DNA from: an uncultured Flavobacteriaceae bacterium
Lineage (GTDB): Bacteria > Bacteroidota > Bacteroidia > Flavobacteriales > Flavobacteriaceae
Length of the DNA stretch: 64,000 nucleotides
Assembly (NCBI GenBank): GCA_947501625.1
Contig: CANMWN010000001.1
Span: 755,319-819,318 of the forward strand
Direction: 5' to 3'
Positions 35,943 through 45,646 of the stretch are shown here, piece after piece. The notes under the pieces were generated by a model. It was given only the letters and a program-made list of their open reading frames with translations, did not search any database and had not been told where the DNA came from. Within the stretch, counting starts at the first letter, position 1, and the number at the start of each line of letters is the position of its first letter. The position numbers and the translations under genes were made by a program.

Positions 35943-36878
35943 CTACTTTTTTATTATTTTTTGATAGTGTACTTGAATATCATTCACTTTTAGCGCACAA
36001 AAATAAATTCCTGAACTTAATTTTTTTTCAGGCTTCCAAACAGCGGTATATTTTTCGGGTGTTAATTGATTTTTATTAATATTAGCAACTAATACACCAT
36101 TTAAGTTATATATTTCGATTTTAATATCAGCAGTTTTAAACACTCCATAGTTAATTGTGATTTCGTTTTCAAATGGATTAGGACTGACAGAGTAAATCAT
36201 TCCATTGTTTAAATGAAGATTATCGACACCAAGAATTCCATTACCTTCAATAACAATATCCCAAGTAACTTCAATTGTTCCTTGAGCATTAACCGTATAT
36301 GGTAGTATTCTATTAGTAGCATCAAATTGCCCAGAACTAACCGATGAAGCAGGATCGCTAGGAATATCACTATCGCCTTGAAAATAAGTTTGAGTTGTAA
36401 AAGTTGGGAAGCCAGGAGGCGTAATTTTAAAATGAAAGTGTCGTGGCCTAAACTGTCCAGCATTTAAATATTTTCCAGGAAATATTGTTTCAATAGAATA
36501 AAATCCTTGAGAATTAGTATAAGTTTTTCCTCTAAGTGTATAATCACTTCCCGAACTATATGCACCTGCATCGTTGGCGTGCCAAATATCAATTTCAGTA
36601 TTAGGTATAATTTCTTGGCAATCAAGATTTTTAACTACTCCTGTAATGATTAACCGTTGTCCAGGTTCAGATGCACTAGCCAACATCCCATTTTGTATCT
36701 CAGGAGGGTTATCAGTATAAAAAGGACCTTCACCATAATAATCTTCAGTGACAGCATTACAACTTTGAGGAGAAATAAACTTTTCGTCATAATTTGTTCT
36801 TGCAATTACAGGTGCAATACCTGTACCTATAATTCCTAATGTGACATTTTTTAAAAATTGTCTTCTATTCTTTTTCAT
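35943..36878 (-). CDS. Intradiol ring-cleavage dioxygenase-like protein with Tat signal and T9SS sorting domain
   Basis: The fold is that of protocatechuate/catechol intradiol dioxygenases: YYGEGPFYTDNPPEIQNGM, then DIWHANDAGAYSS, SIETIFPGKY, RPRHFHFKI. The iron ligands appear as tyrosine in GAYSS-type segments and histidines in RPRHFHFKI, although the match is not proof of activity. The ATG at 36878 gives a twin-arginine signal (KKNRRQFLKNVTLG). The C-terminal 85 or so residues (YSVSPNPFENEITINYG...SSGIYFCALKVN) form a type A T9SS sorting domain, so the mature protein should be released or attached at the cell surface. Secreted proteins of this type occur in many Bacteroidota; the natural substrate is unknown. 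Confidence 0.85.
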   Translation of the reverse strand: MKKNRRQFLKNVTLGIIGTGIAPVIARTNYDEKFISPQSCNAVTEDYYGEGPFYTDNPPEIQNGMLASASEPGQRLIITGVVKNLDCQEIIPNTEIDIWHANDAGAYSSGSDYTLRGKTYTNSQGFYSIETIFPGKYLNAGQFRPRHFHFKITPPGFPTFTTQTYFQGDSDIPSDPASSVSSGQFDATNRILPYTVNAQGTIEVTWDIVIEGNGILGVDNLHLNNGMIYSVSPNPFENEITINYGVFKTADIKIEIYNLNGVLVANINKNQLTPEKYTAVWKPEKKLSSGIYFCALKVNDIQVHYQKIIKK

Positions 36879-37063
36879 GTGAATTAATGTAAAAATATCT
36901 CTGCCAATATACAATAAAAATTGAATTTTATTGATTTTTAGTCTTTTAGACAAATATATTTGATAGTGCTTTTTAAATTATAATCTTGAAATTCAAAATA
37001 AAATTTGATAAAAAATTAACAAATTAATATTAGATTCTTAGTATCTTCGTACGTTTAAAATTG

Positions 37064-37486
37064 ATGAAGAAGCAAGAAAAATATGACAATGCGTATATAA
37101 AAATGGCTCAAGAATGGGCTAAACTATCTCATTGTGAACGAAAACAAGTAGGAGCGCTTATTGTAAAAGACAGAATGATTATTTCTGACGGATTTAATGG
37201 AGCTCCAACGGGATTTGATAATTGTTGCGAAAATGATGAAGGTGAAACACATTGGTATGTATTACATGCCGAAGCAAATGCTATTTTAAAAGTTGCTGGT
37301 TCTACCCAATCTTGTAAAGGTGCTACGCTATATATCACTTTGTCTCCATGTAAAGAATGTAGTAAACTGATTCATCAATCTGGAATAAAAAGAGTTGTGT
37401 ATTCTAGGGAATATAAAGACGATTCTGGGTTAAAATTTCTAAAAAAGGCAGGAGTTGAATTAACGTATTTAAAGATAAACGAATGA
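37064..37486 (+). CDS. dCMP deaminase (ComEB-like)
   Basis: The enzyme converts dCMP to dUMP for thymidylate synthesis. In 140 residues the zinc site is visible as LHAEANAIL (HAE) and SPCKECSKLI (PCxxC). The substrate loop GFNGAPTGFDNC is typical of the dCMP deaminase subfamily. A TTG three bases upstream could be read as the start, but the ATG at 37064 is preferred. The gene's end overlaps the start of the peptidase gene by 4 bases (ATGA), pointing to translational coupling. Confidence 0.9.
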   Translation: MKKQEKYDNAYIKMAQEWAKLSHCERKQVGALIVKDRMIISDGFNGAPTGFDNCCENDEGETHWYVLHAEANAILKVAGSTQSCKGATLYITLSPCKECSKLIHQSGIKRVVYSREYKDDSGLKFLKKAGVELTYLKINE

Positions 37487-39072
37487 AAGAAAAATTAAAT
37501 CTACCGTTATATTTAGGTATTGCGATTGCAATTGGAATACTTATCGGAAGTTCATTTAATTTTAAAAATAGAACGAATTCTATATTCAAGGCCAATAGTG
37601 AAGAGGCGAAGATTAAAAGATTGATTGATTACATTCAATACGATTATGTAGATGATGTAAATACCGAAGATTTATTAGATGGTGCAATTGATCAAATAGT
37701 AAATAAATTAGATCCTCATTCTCATTATTTTAGCAAGAGAGATTTTGAAAGAGATAATGAGCAAATGCAAGGAAATTTTCAAGGTATTGGAGTCCAATTT
37801 GTAATTCACAATGATTCAGTAGTAATCACTAAAATTTTGGATGGAGGACCAAGTAAAAGAGTAGGTTTAATGGCTGGTGACAGGATATTAACTGCAGATC
37901 AGGATACGCTATCTGGAGTTAAAATAAATAGCGATGATGTAATGACAATTCTTAAAGGAGATCCAGATACAAAAGTTAAATTGTCTGTTTATAGAGATTC
38001 AGAAGAAAAAGTGTTAGATTTTGATATTGTTAGAGGTGATGTCCCTATTGTGAGTGTTCCCGCTTCATATATGATTTCAAAAGATGTAGGCTATATAAAG
38101 GTAGATAGATTTGCTAGAACTACTTATAATGAATTCAAAGAAGCTTTGAATGATTTATTAGACCAAGGAATGACCAAAATGGTTTTAGATTTAAGGGATA
38201 ATCCAGGTGGATTTATGGATATAGCAAATAAGATTGTAGATGAGTTCCTTGAAGAAGACAAATTGATTGTGTTTACCAAAAATAAAAAAGGAGAAATTGA
38301 TAAGGATTTCGCGACTGCAAAAGGTGATTTTGAAAAAGGACAAGTTTTTATTTTGATTAATGAGAATTCAGCGTCAGCTTCTGAAATTGTTGCAGGAGCG
38401 TTACAAGATAACGATAAAGGGACCATAATAGGAAGAAGATCATTTGGGAAAGGACTTGTTCAGCAAACAATGAACTTAGGAGATGGCTCGGCAGTTAGAT
38501 TAACTACAGCAAGGTACTATACGCCAACAGGTAGATCAATTCAAAAACCGTATGATTTAAATCACAGTAAAGAATATAGAGAAAGTTTTAATAAAAGATA
38601 TGAAAGTGGTGAATTAGTATCTGCCGATAGTATTAAAGTTAATGATACTTTAAAATATATAACAGATAAAGGTAAAACTGTTTATGGTGGTGGTGGAATT
38701 ATTCCAGATATTTTTGTTTCAATAGATACTACTCAGTTTATTGAAAATAAATATGTTAATGGTGATTTCTTAAATAGGTTTTCATTTGAATATGTAGATA
38801 AAAATAGAGACTCATTAGGTAAAATTAAGATTTTAGAATTTAAAGAATCATTTGATAATGACGATAAGGTTTATAATCAATATTTGACAAATATGGATAT
38901 AAAAGAGCCAGTTTCAAATTACAAAAAAGATATTATTAGAAGATATTTAAAAGCAAGTATTGCCCAGGAATTGTATTCTCAACAAGATTTTTATAAAGTG
39001 ATGTTGGAAAATGATAAAATGATTGAAAAAGTATTTTCTTTGGATAGTATAAGCAATGGGACACCGAAATAA
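37483..39072 (+). CDS. C-terminal processing protease, S41 family (CtpA/Prc)
   Basis: This periplasmic serine protease trims the C-terminus of exported proteins. One N-terminal membrane anchor (LYLGIAIAIGILIGSS) precedes an N-terminal helical region and a PDZ domain (VVITKILDGGPSKRVGLMAGDRIL). The S41 domain with its Ser-Lys dyad follows: VLDLRDNPGGFMDIANKI, INENSASASEIVAGAL (catalytic serine), GRRSFGKGLVQ (catalytic lysine). A C-terminal helical part ends the 529-residue protein. The coding end overlaps lpxH by 17 bases. Confidence 0.93.
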   Translation: MKEKLNLPLYLGIAIAIGILIGSSFNFKNRTNSIFKANSEEAKIKRLIDYIQYDYVDDVNTEDLLDGAIDQIVNKLDPHSHYFSKRDFERDNEQMQGNFQGIGVQFVIHNDSVVITKILDGGPSKRVGLMAGDRILTADQDTLSGVKINSDDVMTILKGDPDTKVKLSVYRDSEEKVLDFDIVRGDVPIVSVPASYMISKDVGYIKVDRFARTTYNEFKEALNDLLDQGMTKMVLDLRDNPGGFMDIANKIVDEFLEEDKLIVFTKNKKGEIDKDFATAKGDFEKGQVFILINENSASASEIVAGALQDNDKGTIIGRRSFGKGLVQQTMNLGDGSAVRLTTARYYTPTGRSIQKPYDLNHSKEYRESFNKRYESGELVSADSIKVNDTLKYITDKGKTVYGGGGIIPDIFVSIDTTQFIENKYVNGDFLNRFSFEYVDKNRDSLGKIKILEFKESFDNDDKVYNQYLTNMDIKEPVSNYKKDIIRRYLKASIAQELYSQQDFYKVMLENDKMIEKVFSLDSISNGTPK

Positions 39073-39808
39073 AATATATTTTGCTTCCGATCAACATTTA
39101 GGAGCTCCAAACATTAAAGATAGTTTGGTAAGAGAAAAAAAGTTTGTTCGTTGGTTACATAAAATTAAAGAAGATGCCGAAGCAATTTTTTTATTAGGTG
39201 ATTTATTTGATTTTTGGTTTGAATATAAAACCGTTGTTCCAAAAAGATTTGTGCGAGTTTTAGGGAAATTGGCAGAAATTTCTGATAGCGGAATTCCAAT
39301 ACATTTTTTCGTAGGAAATCATGACTTATGGATGAAAGATTATTTTCAAACCGAATTGAATATTCCAGTATATCACAAGCCAAAAGAATTTATTTTTTAT
39401 AACAAGACTTTTTTGATAGGTCACGGAGATGGTTTAGGGCCAGGAGATAAAGGTTATAAACGGATGAAAAAGGTTTTTACCAATCCTTTTTCAAAATGGC
39501 TATATCGTTGGTTGCATCCAGATATAGGAGTTAAACTTGCCCAATACTTATCAGTAAAAAATAAATTGATTTCAGGTGAAGAAGATGTTCGTTTCTTGGG
39601 CGATGAGAAAGAATGGTTAGTTCAATATGCAAAGAAAAAACTAGAAGAAAAACATTATGATTATTTTTTGTTTGGACATCGTCACTTACCAATGGAAATT
39701 AACTTAACAGAAAATTCGAAATATATAAATACTGGAGACTGGATTACTCATTTTACCTATGCAGTATTTGATTCTAAGGAATTATCTTTAAAAACCTTTG
39801 AAGAATAA
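39056..39808 (+). CDS. lpxH: UDP-2,3-diacylglucosamine pyrophosphatase
   Basis: LpxH makes lipid X in lipid A synthesis at the inner membrane. The metallophosphoesterase motifs are in order: ASDQHLG, LGDLFDFWFEY, GNHDLWM, GHGDGLGPGD and FGHRH in 250 residues. GPGDKGYKRMKKVF is the LpxH-specific segment. It starts inside the end of the peptidase gene and is followed by a short terminator. Confidence 0.93.
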   Translation: MGHRNKIYFASDQHLGAPNIKDSLVREKKFVRWLHKIKEDAEAIFLLGDLFDFWFEYKTVVPKRFVRVLGKLAEISDSGIPIHFFVGNHDLWMKDYFQTELNIPVYHKPKEFIFYNKTFLIGHGDGLGPGDKGYKRMKKVFTNPFSKWLYRWLHPDIGVKLAQYLSVKNKLISGEEDVRFLGDEKEWLVQYAKKKLEEKHYDYFLFGHRHLPMEINLTENSKYINTGDWITHFTYAVFDSKELSLKTFEE

Positions 39809-39826
39809 ACCTTTTAGGTTTTTTTA
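39807..39826 (+). terminator. Terminator after lpxH
   Basis: AAACCT-TTT-AGGTTT with a T-run following. The stem begins within the stop codon of lpxH. It is short and may be weak. Confidence 0.6.
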
Positions 39827-39923
39827 AAGAGTTTTTTAACCAATTTTTAACAGCAAAAAAAAAAATTTTTCGACTACTTGCAAACCCAATTAAAGCATAG
39901 TATATTCACGCGTTAAAATATTA

Positions 39924-40934
39924 ATGATGATAGAAGAAAATAATACAACAGTAGACATTAGAGCAATCAATGAAAAAATAGAAAAAGAGAGTGCTTTTGT
40001 TGATTTGTTGGTCATGGAAATGAATAAAGTAATTGTTGGTCAAAAACATATGATTGAACGATTATTGATAGGATTGTTAGGAAACGGACATATACTTTTA
40101 GAAGGAGTTCCTGGATTAGCCAAAACATTGGCAATTAATTCTTTATCTAAAGCTGTTAAAGGTGAGTTTAGTAGAGTCCAATTTACACCAGACTTGCTAC
40201 CAGCCGATGTAGTTGGAACAATGATATACAATATTAAAGAAAATGATTTTTCGATAAAGAAAGGACCTATTTTCGCCAATTTCGTGCTTGCCGATGAGAT
40301 TAATCGTGCACCAGCAAAGGTTCAATCAGCACTTCTTGAAGCAATGCAAGAACGTCAAATAACTATTGGAGATTCAACTTTTAAATTAGATGAGCCATTT
40401 TTAGTAATGGCAACACAAAATCCTGTGGAACAAGAAGGAACATATCCGTTACCTGAAGCACAAGTAGATAGATTTATGTTGAAAGTTGTGATTGATTATC
40501 CTAAAATTGACCAAGAACAACTAATTATGCGTCAAAACTTATCTGGAGGTTTTGATAAAATAAATCCAGTTATTTCTTTAAAACAGATTAACGATGCACG
40601 TGAAGCGGTAAAAGAAGTTTATATGGATGAAAAGATTGAAAAATATATTTTAGATATCATTTTTGCTACACGATACCCAGAAAAATATAATTTACCAGAT
40701 TTACAAAATTTAATCAGTTTTGGAGCTTCTCCAAGAGGAAGTATCAATTTAGCCATGGCTGCAAAATGCTATGCTTTTATCAAGCGTAGAGGTTATGTAA
40801 TTCCTGAAGATGTGAGAGCAGTTGTTCAAGATGTTTTACGTCACAGAATTGGGATTACTTATGAAGCTGAAGCAGAAAATATTACTTCATTAGATATTAT
40901 CAATAAGATTGTAAATCAAGTAGAAGTACCTTAA
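39924..40934 (+). CDS. MoxR-family AAA+ ATPase
   Basis: This is a chaperone-like ATPase of 336 residues that works with the downstream von Willebrand factor A (VWA) proteins. Walker A is LLEGVPGLAKT, Walker B FVLADEINRAPAKVQSALLEAMQERQI, and ATQNPVEQEGTYPLPEAQVDRFMLK is the typical MoxR stretch, with SPRGSINLAMAAKCYAF as sensor 2. It is the first gene of a Bat (Bacteroides aerotolerance) operon that continues to 48172. Confidence 0.95.
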   Translation: MMIEENNTTVDIRAINEKIEKESAFVDLLVMEMNKVIVGQKHMIERLLIGLLGNGHILLEGVPGLAKTLAINSLSKAVKGEFSRVQFTPDLLPADVVGTMIYNIKENDFSIKKGPIFANFVLADEINRAPAKVQSALLEAMQERQITIGDSTFKLDEPFLVMATQNPVEQEGTYPLPEAQVDRFMLKVVIDYPKIDQEQLIMRQNLSGGFDKINPVISLKQINDAREAVKEVYMDEKIEKYILDIIFATRYPEKYNLPDLQNLISFGASPRGSINLAMAAKCYAFIKRRGYVIPEDVRAVVQDVLRHRIGITYEAEAENITSLDIINKIVNQVEVP

Positions 40935-41003
40935 AACTTCAATTAACCACATCATAATTTATTAAATAGCTCTTTTTAAATCCAAAGAGTCAATTATTCA
41001 TAA

Positions 41004-41876
41004 ATGGATACTAAAGAAATACTAAAGAAAGTTAGAAAAATAGAGATTAAGACAAAACGCTTGTCTAATCATATATTTTCAGGCGAATACCACAGTTCGT
41101 TTAAAGGTCGTGGTATGACTTTTTCTGAAGTGCGTCAGTATCAATATGGTGATGATATTAGAGCAATTGATTGGAATGTAACCGCTCGTTATAATGAGCC
41201 TTATGTAAAGGTTTTTGAAGAAGAACGGGAATTAACCATGGTTTTAATGGTTGATGTTTCTGGTTCTGAGTTTTTTGGAACTACTCAACAATTTAAAAGA
41301 GATACAATTACTGAAATTGCTGCAACGTTGGCATTTTCTGCAATTCAAAATAATGATAAAGTTGGATTGGTTTTGTTTTCAGATGATATTGAGTTATTCA
41401 TTCCTCCAAAAAAAGGGAAAAGCCATGTGTTAAGAATCATCAGAGAATTGATTGAGTTTAAACCAAAAAGTAATAAAACAAATATTGGTGAGGCATTAAA
41501 GTATTTGTCAAATGTGATGAAGAAAAAAGCCATCGTGTTTGTATTGTCCGATTTTATGGATAAAGATTATGACCATTCACTTAAAATTCTTGGGAACAAG
41601 CATGATGTTACAGGAATACGAGTGTATGATAAGCACGATGAAGAAATTCCAAACTTAGGGATGCTGCCAGTAAAAGATGCTGAAAGTGGAAAAGTGATGT
41701 TGGTGAATACGATGTCAAAAAAAGTAAGAAATCAATATAAAACTAGTTATTTACAGTCTTTGGACTATTTCGAAAAATCATTTAGTAGAAGTGGTGCTGG
41801 AACTATTAATACTAGAATTGACGAAAGTTACGTCAAGAAATTATTAGGATATTTTAAACGAAAAGGAGGCAAATAA
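41004..41876 (+). CDS. DUF58 domain protein (VWA-like) of the Bat operon
   Basis: This cytoplasmic 290-residue protein has the DUF58 signature: FKGRGMTFSEVRQYQYGDDIRAIDWNVTARYNEPYVKVFEEERELTMVLMVDVSGSE. The DVSGS motif gives it a VWA-type metal site. DUF58 proteins are standard partners of MoxR and are thought to link the ATPase to membrane VWA proteins. There are no membrane helices. Only one base separates it from the next gene, which starts with GTG. Confidence 0.92.
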   Translation: MDTKEILKKVRKIEIKTKRLSNHIFSGEYHSSFKGRGMTFSEVRQYQYGDDIRAIDWNVTARYNEPYVKVFEEERELTMVLMVDVSGSEFFGTTQQFKRDTITEIAATLAFSAIQNNDKVGLVLFSDDIELFIPPKKGKSHVLRIIRELIEFKPKSNKTNIGEALKYLSNVMKKKAIVFVLSDFMDKDYDHSLKILGNKHDVTGIRVYDKHDEEIPNLGMLPVKDAESGKVMLVNTMSKKVRNQYKTSYLQSLDYFEKSFSRSGAGTINTRIDESYVKKLLGYFKRKGGK

Positions 41877-41877
41877 A

Positions 41878-42789
41878 GTGAGTAGAATAGTTACATATCT
41901 TATATTTTTATTTGGTGGATTATTGTTTGCACAAAATCCGATAGAAACTGCTATTGATACTTCAAGTATTAGAATAGGAGAGCAAATTGAGTACAAAATA
42001 TCAGTAGATAAAGCAGATAATGTTGTTTTTCCAAAATTAGTTTTAGATAGTTTAAACAGAGTTGAAGTTGTAGAAGAATTAAAAATTGATACTACTCCAA
42101 CAAAATATATCAAGAAATATCTTTTAACGAGTTTCGATAGCGGTCGTTATGTAATTCCAAGACAGCAAGTTCTTATAAACAATAGGAAGTTTATTACTGA
42201 TTCTTTATTGATTGATGTTGCAACTGTTAAAGTTGATACGACCAAACAAAAGTTATTTCCTTTAAAGTCAATTAAGAATCAACCAATAGTTTTTGACGAT
42301 TATAAAAGTTATTTGTGGATTTTATTAGCAGTATTAGCCTTAATTCTACTCTATTATTTCTTTATTTTCAGAAAGAAAAAAGAACAAATAGCTATAGAGA
42401 AACGTATTCCTCCATATGAATTGGCTATGCAAAGGCTAGGTAAGTTGGATGAACAAAAATTATTACAAAGCAATAAAGTGAAACTCTATTATATAGAATT
42501 AACTGATATTATTAGAACTTATATAGAGCGTGAATTAAATATTCCAGCATTAGAATCAACAACCGATGAGTTGATGAATACTATCAAGGATTTTAATAGT
42601 ATTAAAACATTGGATTTACCAAAAGAGACAGTACATAATTTGCAGAAACTATTGCAAGAGGCTGATTTAGTAAAATTTGCGAAGCATAAGCCAATTCTTG
42701 AAGAAATAAAAGGACATAGAGTTGATACCGAAAATATAATTAATGATTTAAAACCTAAACAAGTAGAAGAAGATGAAGTTGTGGAATAA
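41878..42789 (+). CDS. Membrane protein of the Bat operon (BatD-like N-terminal domain)
   Basis: This 303-residue protein has a signal peptide ending near LFAQ. A periplasmic beta domain (IRIGEQIEYKISVDKADNVVFP...RVEVVEE) and one membrane helix (YLWILLAVLALILLYYFFIF) follow. A cytoplasmic helical region (YYIELTDIIRTYIERELNIPALESTTDELMN) also occurs near the end of the BatD-like protein. The start is GTG at 41878, with a good ribosome site (AAAGGAGG) before it. The operon position after DUF58 is usual in Flavobacteria. Exact role unknown. Confidence 0.85.
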   Translation: MSRIVTYLIFLFGGLLFAQNPIETAIDTSSIRIGEQIEYKISVDKADNVVFPKLVLDSLNRVEVVEELKIDTTPTKYIKKYLLTSFDSGRYVIPRQQVLINNRKFITDSLLIDVATVKVDTTKQKLFPLKSIKNQPIVFDDYKSYLWILLAVLALILLYYFFIFRKKKEQIAIEKRIPPYELAMQRLGKLDEQKLLQSNKVKLYYIELTDIIRTYIERELNIPALESTTDELMNTIKDFNSIKTLDLPKETVHNLQKLLQEADLVKFAKHKPILEEIKGHRVDTENIINDLKPKQVEEDEVVE

Positions 42790-43774
42790 TTTAGAGTTTA
42801 CACATCCACAGTTTTTGTGGTTGTTGTTAATTATCCCATTGTTAATACTTTGGTATTTCTTGATGCGCAAAAAAGACATAGCCACATTGACTTTGTCAAG
42901 CACATCATCTTTTAAACCATCAATTTTATCAAGATTAAAGCCTTTGTTAAACTTATTGAGGTTACTAGCAATTTCAGCATTAATAATTGCGCTTGCTAGG
43001 CCAAGAGATGTATCGGTAAGTACTAAAATTAATACTAATAAAGGGATAGATATTGTCATGGCAATTGATGTTTCAGCAAGTATGCTAGCAAAAGATTTAA
43101 AACCTAATCGTTTGGAAGCATTAAAAACAGTTGCTACAAATTTTGTAAATAAACGACCAAATGATAGAATTGGAATTGTCGTATATGCAGGTGAAAGTTT
43201 TACGCAAACACCAATTACTAGTGATAAGCGAATTGTAAAAAATACCATTCGTCAAATTCAATGGGGACAATTGGATGGCGGCACTGCTATTGGAATGGGA
43301 TTAGGATCGGCAGTAAATAGATTGAAAGAAAGTAAAGCAAAAAGTAAGGTTATAATTCTACTGTCCGATGGTGTCAATAATTCAGGTTTTGTAGATCCAA
43401 AAACTGCGACTGAACTTGCCAAAGAATTGGGAATAAAAACCTATACAATAGGAATTGGAACGAATGGAACTGCACCATTTCCTGTGGCAAAGGACATGAG
43501 TGGAAAACTAATTTTTCAAGATGCTCCTGTTGAAATAGATGAAGAATTGTTGAAATTTATTGCTCAAGAAACAGGAGGGAAATATTTTAGAGCCACTAGT
43601 ACAAGCAAACTAAGTGCTATTTATAACGAAATTAATAAGTTAGAAAAAACAGAAATCGAAGAGTATAAATATTACAATTATAATGAGAAATATCGCTCAC
43701 TAGTTATTCTCGCAGGATTGTTGTTATTACTTGAAGCCTTATTAAAAGTTACAATTTTTAGAAGTTTTATATAA
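42773..43774 (+). CDS. batA: BatA-like VWA-domain membrane protein
   Basis: This 333-residue inner-membrane protein has two N-terminal membrane helices, a VWA domain with the metal-ion-dependent adhesion site (DVSASM at AIDVSASMLAKDLKPNRLEALK, then GGTAIG, and LLSDGVNNSG) and one helix at the C-terminus (SLVILAGLLLLLEALLKV). It overlaps the previous gene by 17 bases. BatA and BatB form complexes thought to support envelope stress tolerance and aerotolerance in Bacteroides. Confidence 0.9.
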   Translation: MKLWNNLEFTHPQFLWLLLIIPLLILWYFLMRKKDIATLTLSSTSSFKPSILSRLKPLLNLLRLLAISALIIALARPRDVSVSTKINTNKGIDIVMAIDVSASMLAKDLKPNRLEALKTVATNFVNKRPNDRIGIVVYAGESFTQTPITSDKRIVKNTIRQIQWGQLDGGTAIGMGLGSAVNRLKESKAKSKVIILLSDGVNNSGFVDPKTATELAKELGIKTYTIGIGTNGTAPFPVAKDMSGKLIFQDAPVEIDEELLKFIAQETGGKYFRATSTSKLSAIYNEINKLEKTEIEEYKYYNYNEKYRSLVILAGLLLLLEALLKVTIFRSFI

Positions 43775-43778
43775 TTGA

Positions 43779-44822
43779 ATGAGTAATTTATATCAAATAG
43801 AAGAACCATCATATTTTATTTACTTGTTAGTAATTCCAATATTACTAGTATTGTTTTTGCTTGTTTTTTTATGGAAAAAGCGAGTACAGAAAAACTTCGC
43901 TACAATTGGATTGTTAGATAGATTGAGTCCAGAAAAATCAACATTTAAGTATTTTCTTAAAATGACGGTATTTTTGTTAGGCTTGGCATTTTTGATTGTT
44001 TCATTAACCAATCCAAAGATGGGAACAAAATTAGAGACTGTAAAAAGACAAGGAGTTGATATTGTTTTTGCATTAGACGTTTCTAAAAGTATGTTGGCTG
44101 AAGATATTAAACCAAGCAGATTAGAAAAAGCAAAGCAAATTATCTCTAAAATTATTGACAAACTTGGAAGTGATAGAATTGGAATTATCATTTATGCAGG
44201 AAATTCATATCCTTTATTGCCAATAACTACTGATCATGGTGCTGCAAAAATGTTTTTGCAAAGTGCCAATCCTGATATGGTTTCGAGCCAAGGAACTGCC
44301 ATAAATGAGGCTATTAAATTAGCAACATCATATTATAATAATGATGAACAAACCAATAGATTCTTATTTATCATTTCTGATGGTGAAGACCACCAAGATG
44401 ATGCTTCAAGTGCCATAACACAAGCCACAAAAGAAGGAATTAAGACCTATACAATTGGAATAGGAACAGAAAAAGGTGGTCCAATTCCGCTGAAGTATAA
44501 AGGAGAATTTCTAGGGCACAAAAAAGATAGTAAAGGAGAAGTAGTAATTACTCGTATGAACCCAGAAACATTAAAAGATATTGCTGATAATGGAAATGGA
44601 AAGTATGTTGTAGGTAATAAAACTCAAGAAACAGTTGATTATGTGGAAGATATTTTAGTTAAAGCAGAAAAAAGTGAATTTGAAACAACAAAATTTGCCG
44701 ATTATAAAGACCAATTTCAATGGTTTATTGGATTTGCATTATTGTTTATTATCCTTGATGCTTTAATGTTTGAAAAGAAAACAAAATGGATTCAGAAATT
44801 AAATCTATTTAACAAGAGATGA
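43779..44822 (+). CDS. batB: BatB-like VWA-domain membrane protein
   Basis: This is a paralogue of BatA of 347 residues, with the same layout: N-terminal helices, VWA domain (FALDVSKSMLAEDIKPSRLEKAK, SQGTAI, FIISDGEDHQDDAS) and a C-terminal helix (WFIGFALLFIILDALMF). It lies 4 bases after batA and overlaps batC by 4 bases. Both copies keep the DxSxS metal motif, so both should bind magnesium or calcium. Confidence 0.9.
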   Translation: MSNLYQIEEPSYFIYLLVIPILLVLFLLVFLWKKRVQKNFATIGLLDRLSPEKSTFKYFLKMTVFLLGLAFLIVSLTNPKMGTKLETVKRQGVDIVFALDVSKSMLAEDIKPSRLEKAKQIISKIIDKLGSDRIGIIIYAGNSYPLLPITTDHGAAKMFLQSANPDMVSSQGTAINEAIKLATSYYNNDEQTNRFLFIISDGEDHQDDASSAITQATKEGIKTYTIGIGTEKGGPIPLKYKGEFLGHKKDSKGEVVITRMNPETLKDIADNGNGKYVVGNKTQETVDYVEDILVKAEKSEFETTKFADYKDQFQWFIGFALLFIILDALMFEKKTKWIQKLNLFNKR

Positions 44823-45637
44823 AAAGGATTGTATTTTTTATAATATTAGTTTTTCCGTTGATAATTTTTGCTCAACAAGATAAGGCTGCACTTGAAAAAG
44901 AAGCAAGACAATTGGTGCGTGAAGGGAATGAATTGTATAATCAATTGAAGTTTGTTGATGCAGAGGCGAAGTACAAAAAAGCATTAGAAAAAAATCCTGC
45001 TTATGAGATTGCAAATTATAATTTGGGGAATGCACTAGCACAACAAAATAGAAATAAAGAGGCAATTGAGCGTTATCAAATGTTGGCGAAAACGACCAAA
45101 GACAAAATGACGTTGGCTTCGGCAATGCATAATATTGGAAATGTAAATTTTCAAGAAAAAAAATATCAAGAAGCGGTTGATGCTTATAAAAACTCTTTGA
45201 GAGTCAATCCGAAAGATGATGAAACACGTTATAATTTGGCATTGGCACAAATGATGTTGAAAGATCAGCAACAAAATCAAGATCAAAACCAAGATAATAA
45301 GGATAATAAAGACAATAAGGACGACCAAAAAGATCAAGATAAAAAGGATCAAGAAAATAAAGACGATAAAAATCAGGATAATAAAGAAGATGATAAGGAG
45401 AATAATGAAGATGAAAAGAAGGATGATGATAAGAAAAATGACAAGGACAAGAAAGACAAACCTGAGGATAAAAAAGACGATAAAAAACAACAAAAAAAGC
45501 CTCAACCTGGAAAGTTATCTCCTGAACAGATTAAGCAATTGTTAGAAGCAATGAATAATGAGGAGAAGAAAACTCAGGAAAAAATGAACGCTAAAAAAGA
45601 ACGAGGCAAAAAAATAAAACAAGAAAAAGATTGGTAA
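44819..45637 (+). CDS. batC: BatC-like tetratricopeptide protein with a long charged low-complexity tail
   Basis: This 272-residue periplasmic protein has a signal peptide (IIFAQQ) and three TPR motifs (EAKYKKALEKNPAYEIANYNLGNAL, EAIERYQMLAKT, EAVDAYKNSLRVNPKDDETRYNLALAQ). A stretch of about 85 residues made almost only of lysine, aspartate, asparagine, glutamate and glutamine follows, then a short conserved end (LSPEQIKQLLEAMNNEEKKTQEKM). The antisense of the tail gives a spurious hydrophobic frame. It belongs to the Bat complex and probably works as a scaffold. Confidence 0.85.
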   Translation: MKRIVFFIILVFPLIIFAQQDKAALEKEARQLVREGNELYNQLKFVDAEAKYKKALEKNPAYEIANYNLGNALAQQNRNKEAIERYQMLAKTTKDKMTLASAMHNIGNVNFQEKKYQEAVDAYKNSLRVNPKDDETRYNLALAQMMLKDQQQNQDQNQDNKDNKDNKDDQKDQDKKDQENKDDKNQDNKEDDKENNEDEKKDDDKKNDKDKKDKPEDKKDDKKQQKKPQPGKLSPEQIKQLLEAMNNEEKKTQEKMNAKKERGKKIKQEKDW

Positions 45638-45646
45638 ATTTGTTAG

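Noticed and set aside
45035-45505. Hydrophobic frame on the minus strand opposite batC
   Set aside because: The stretch of isoleucine, leucine and phenylalanine is the reverse complement of the lysine/aspartate-rich tail and not a membrane protein.
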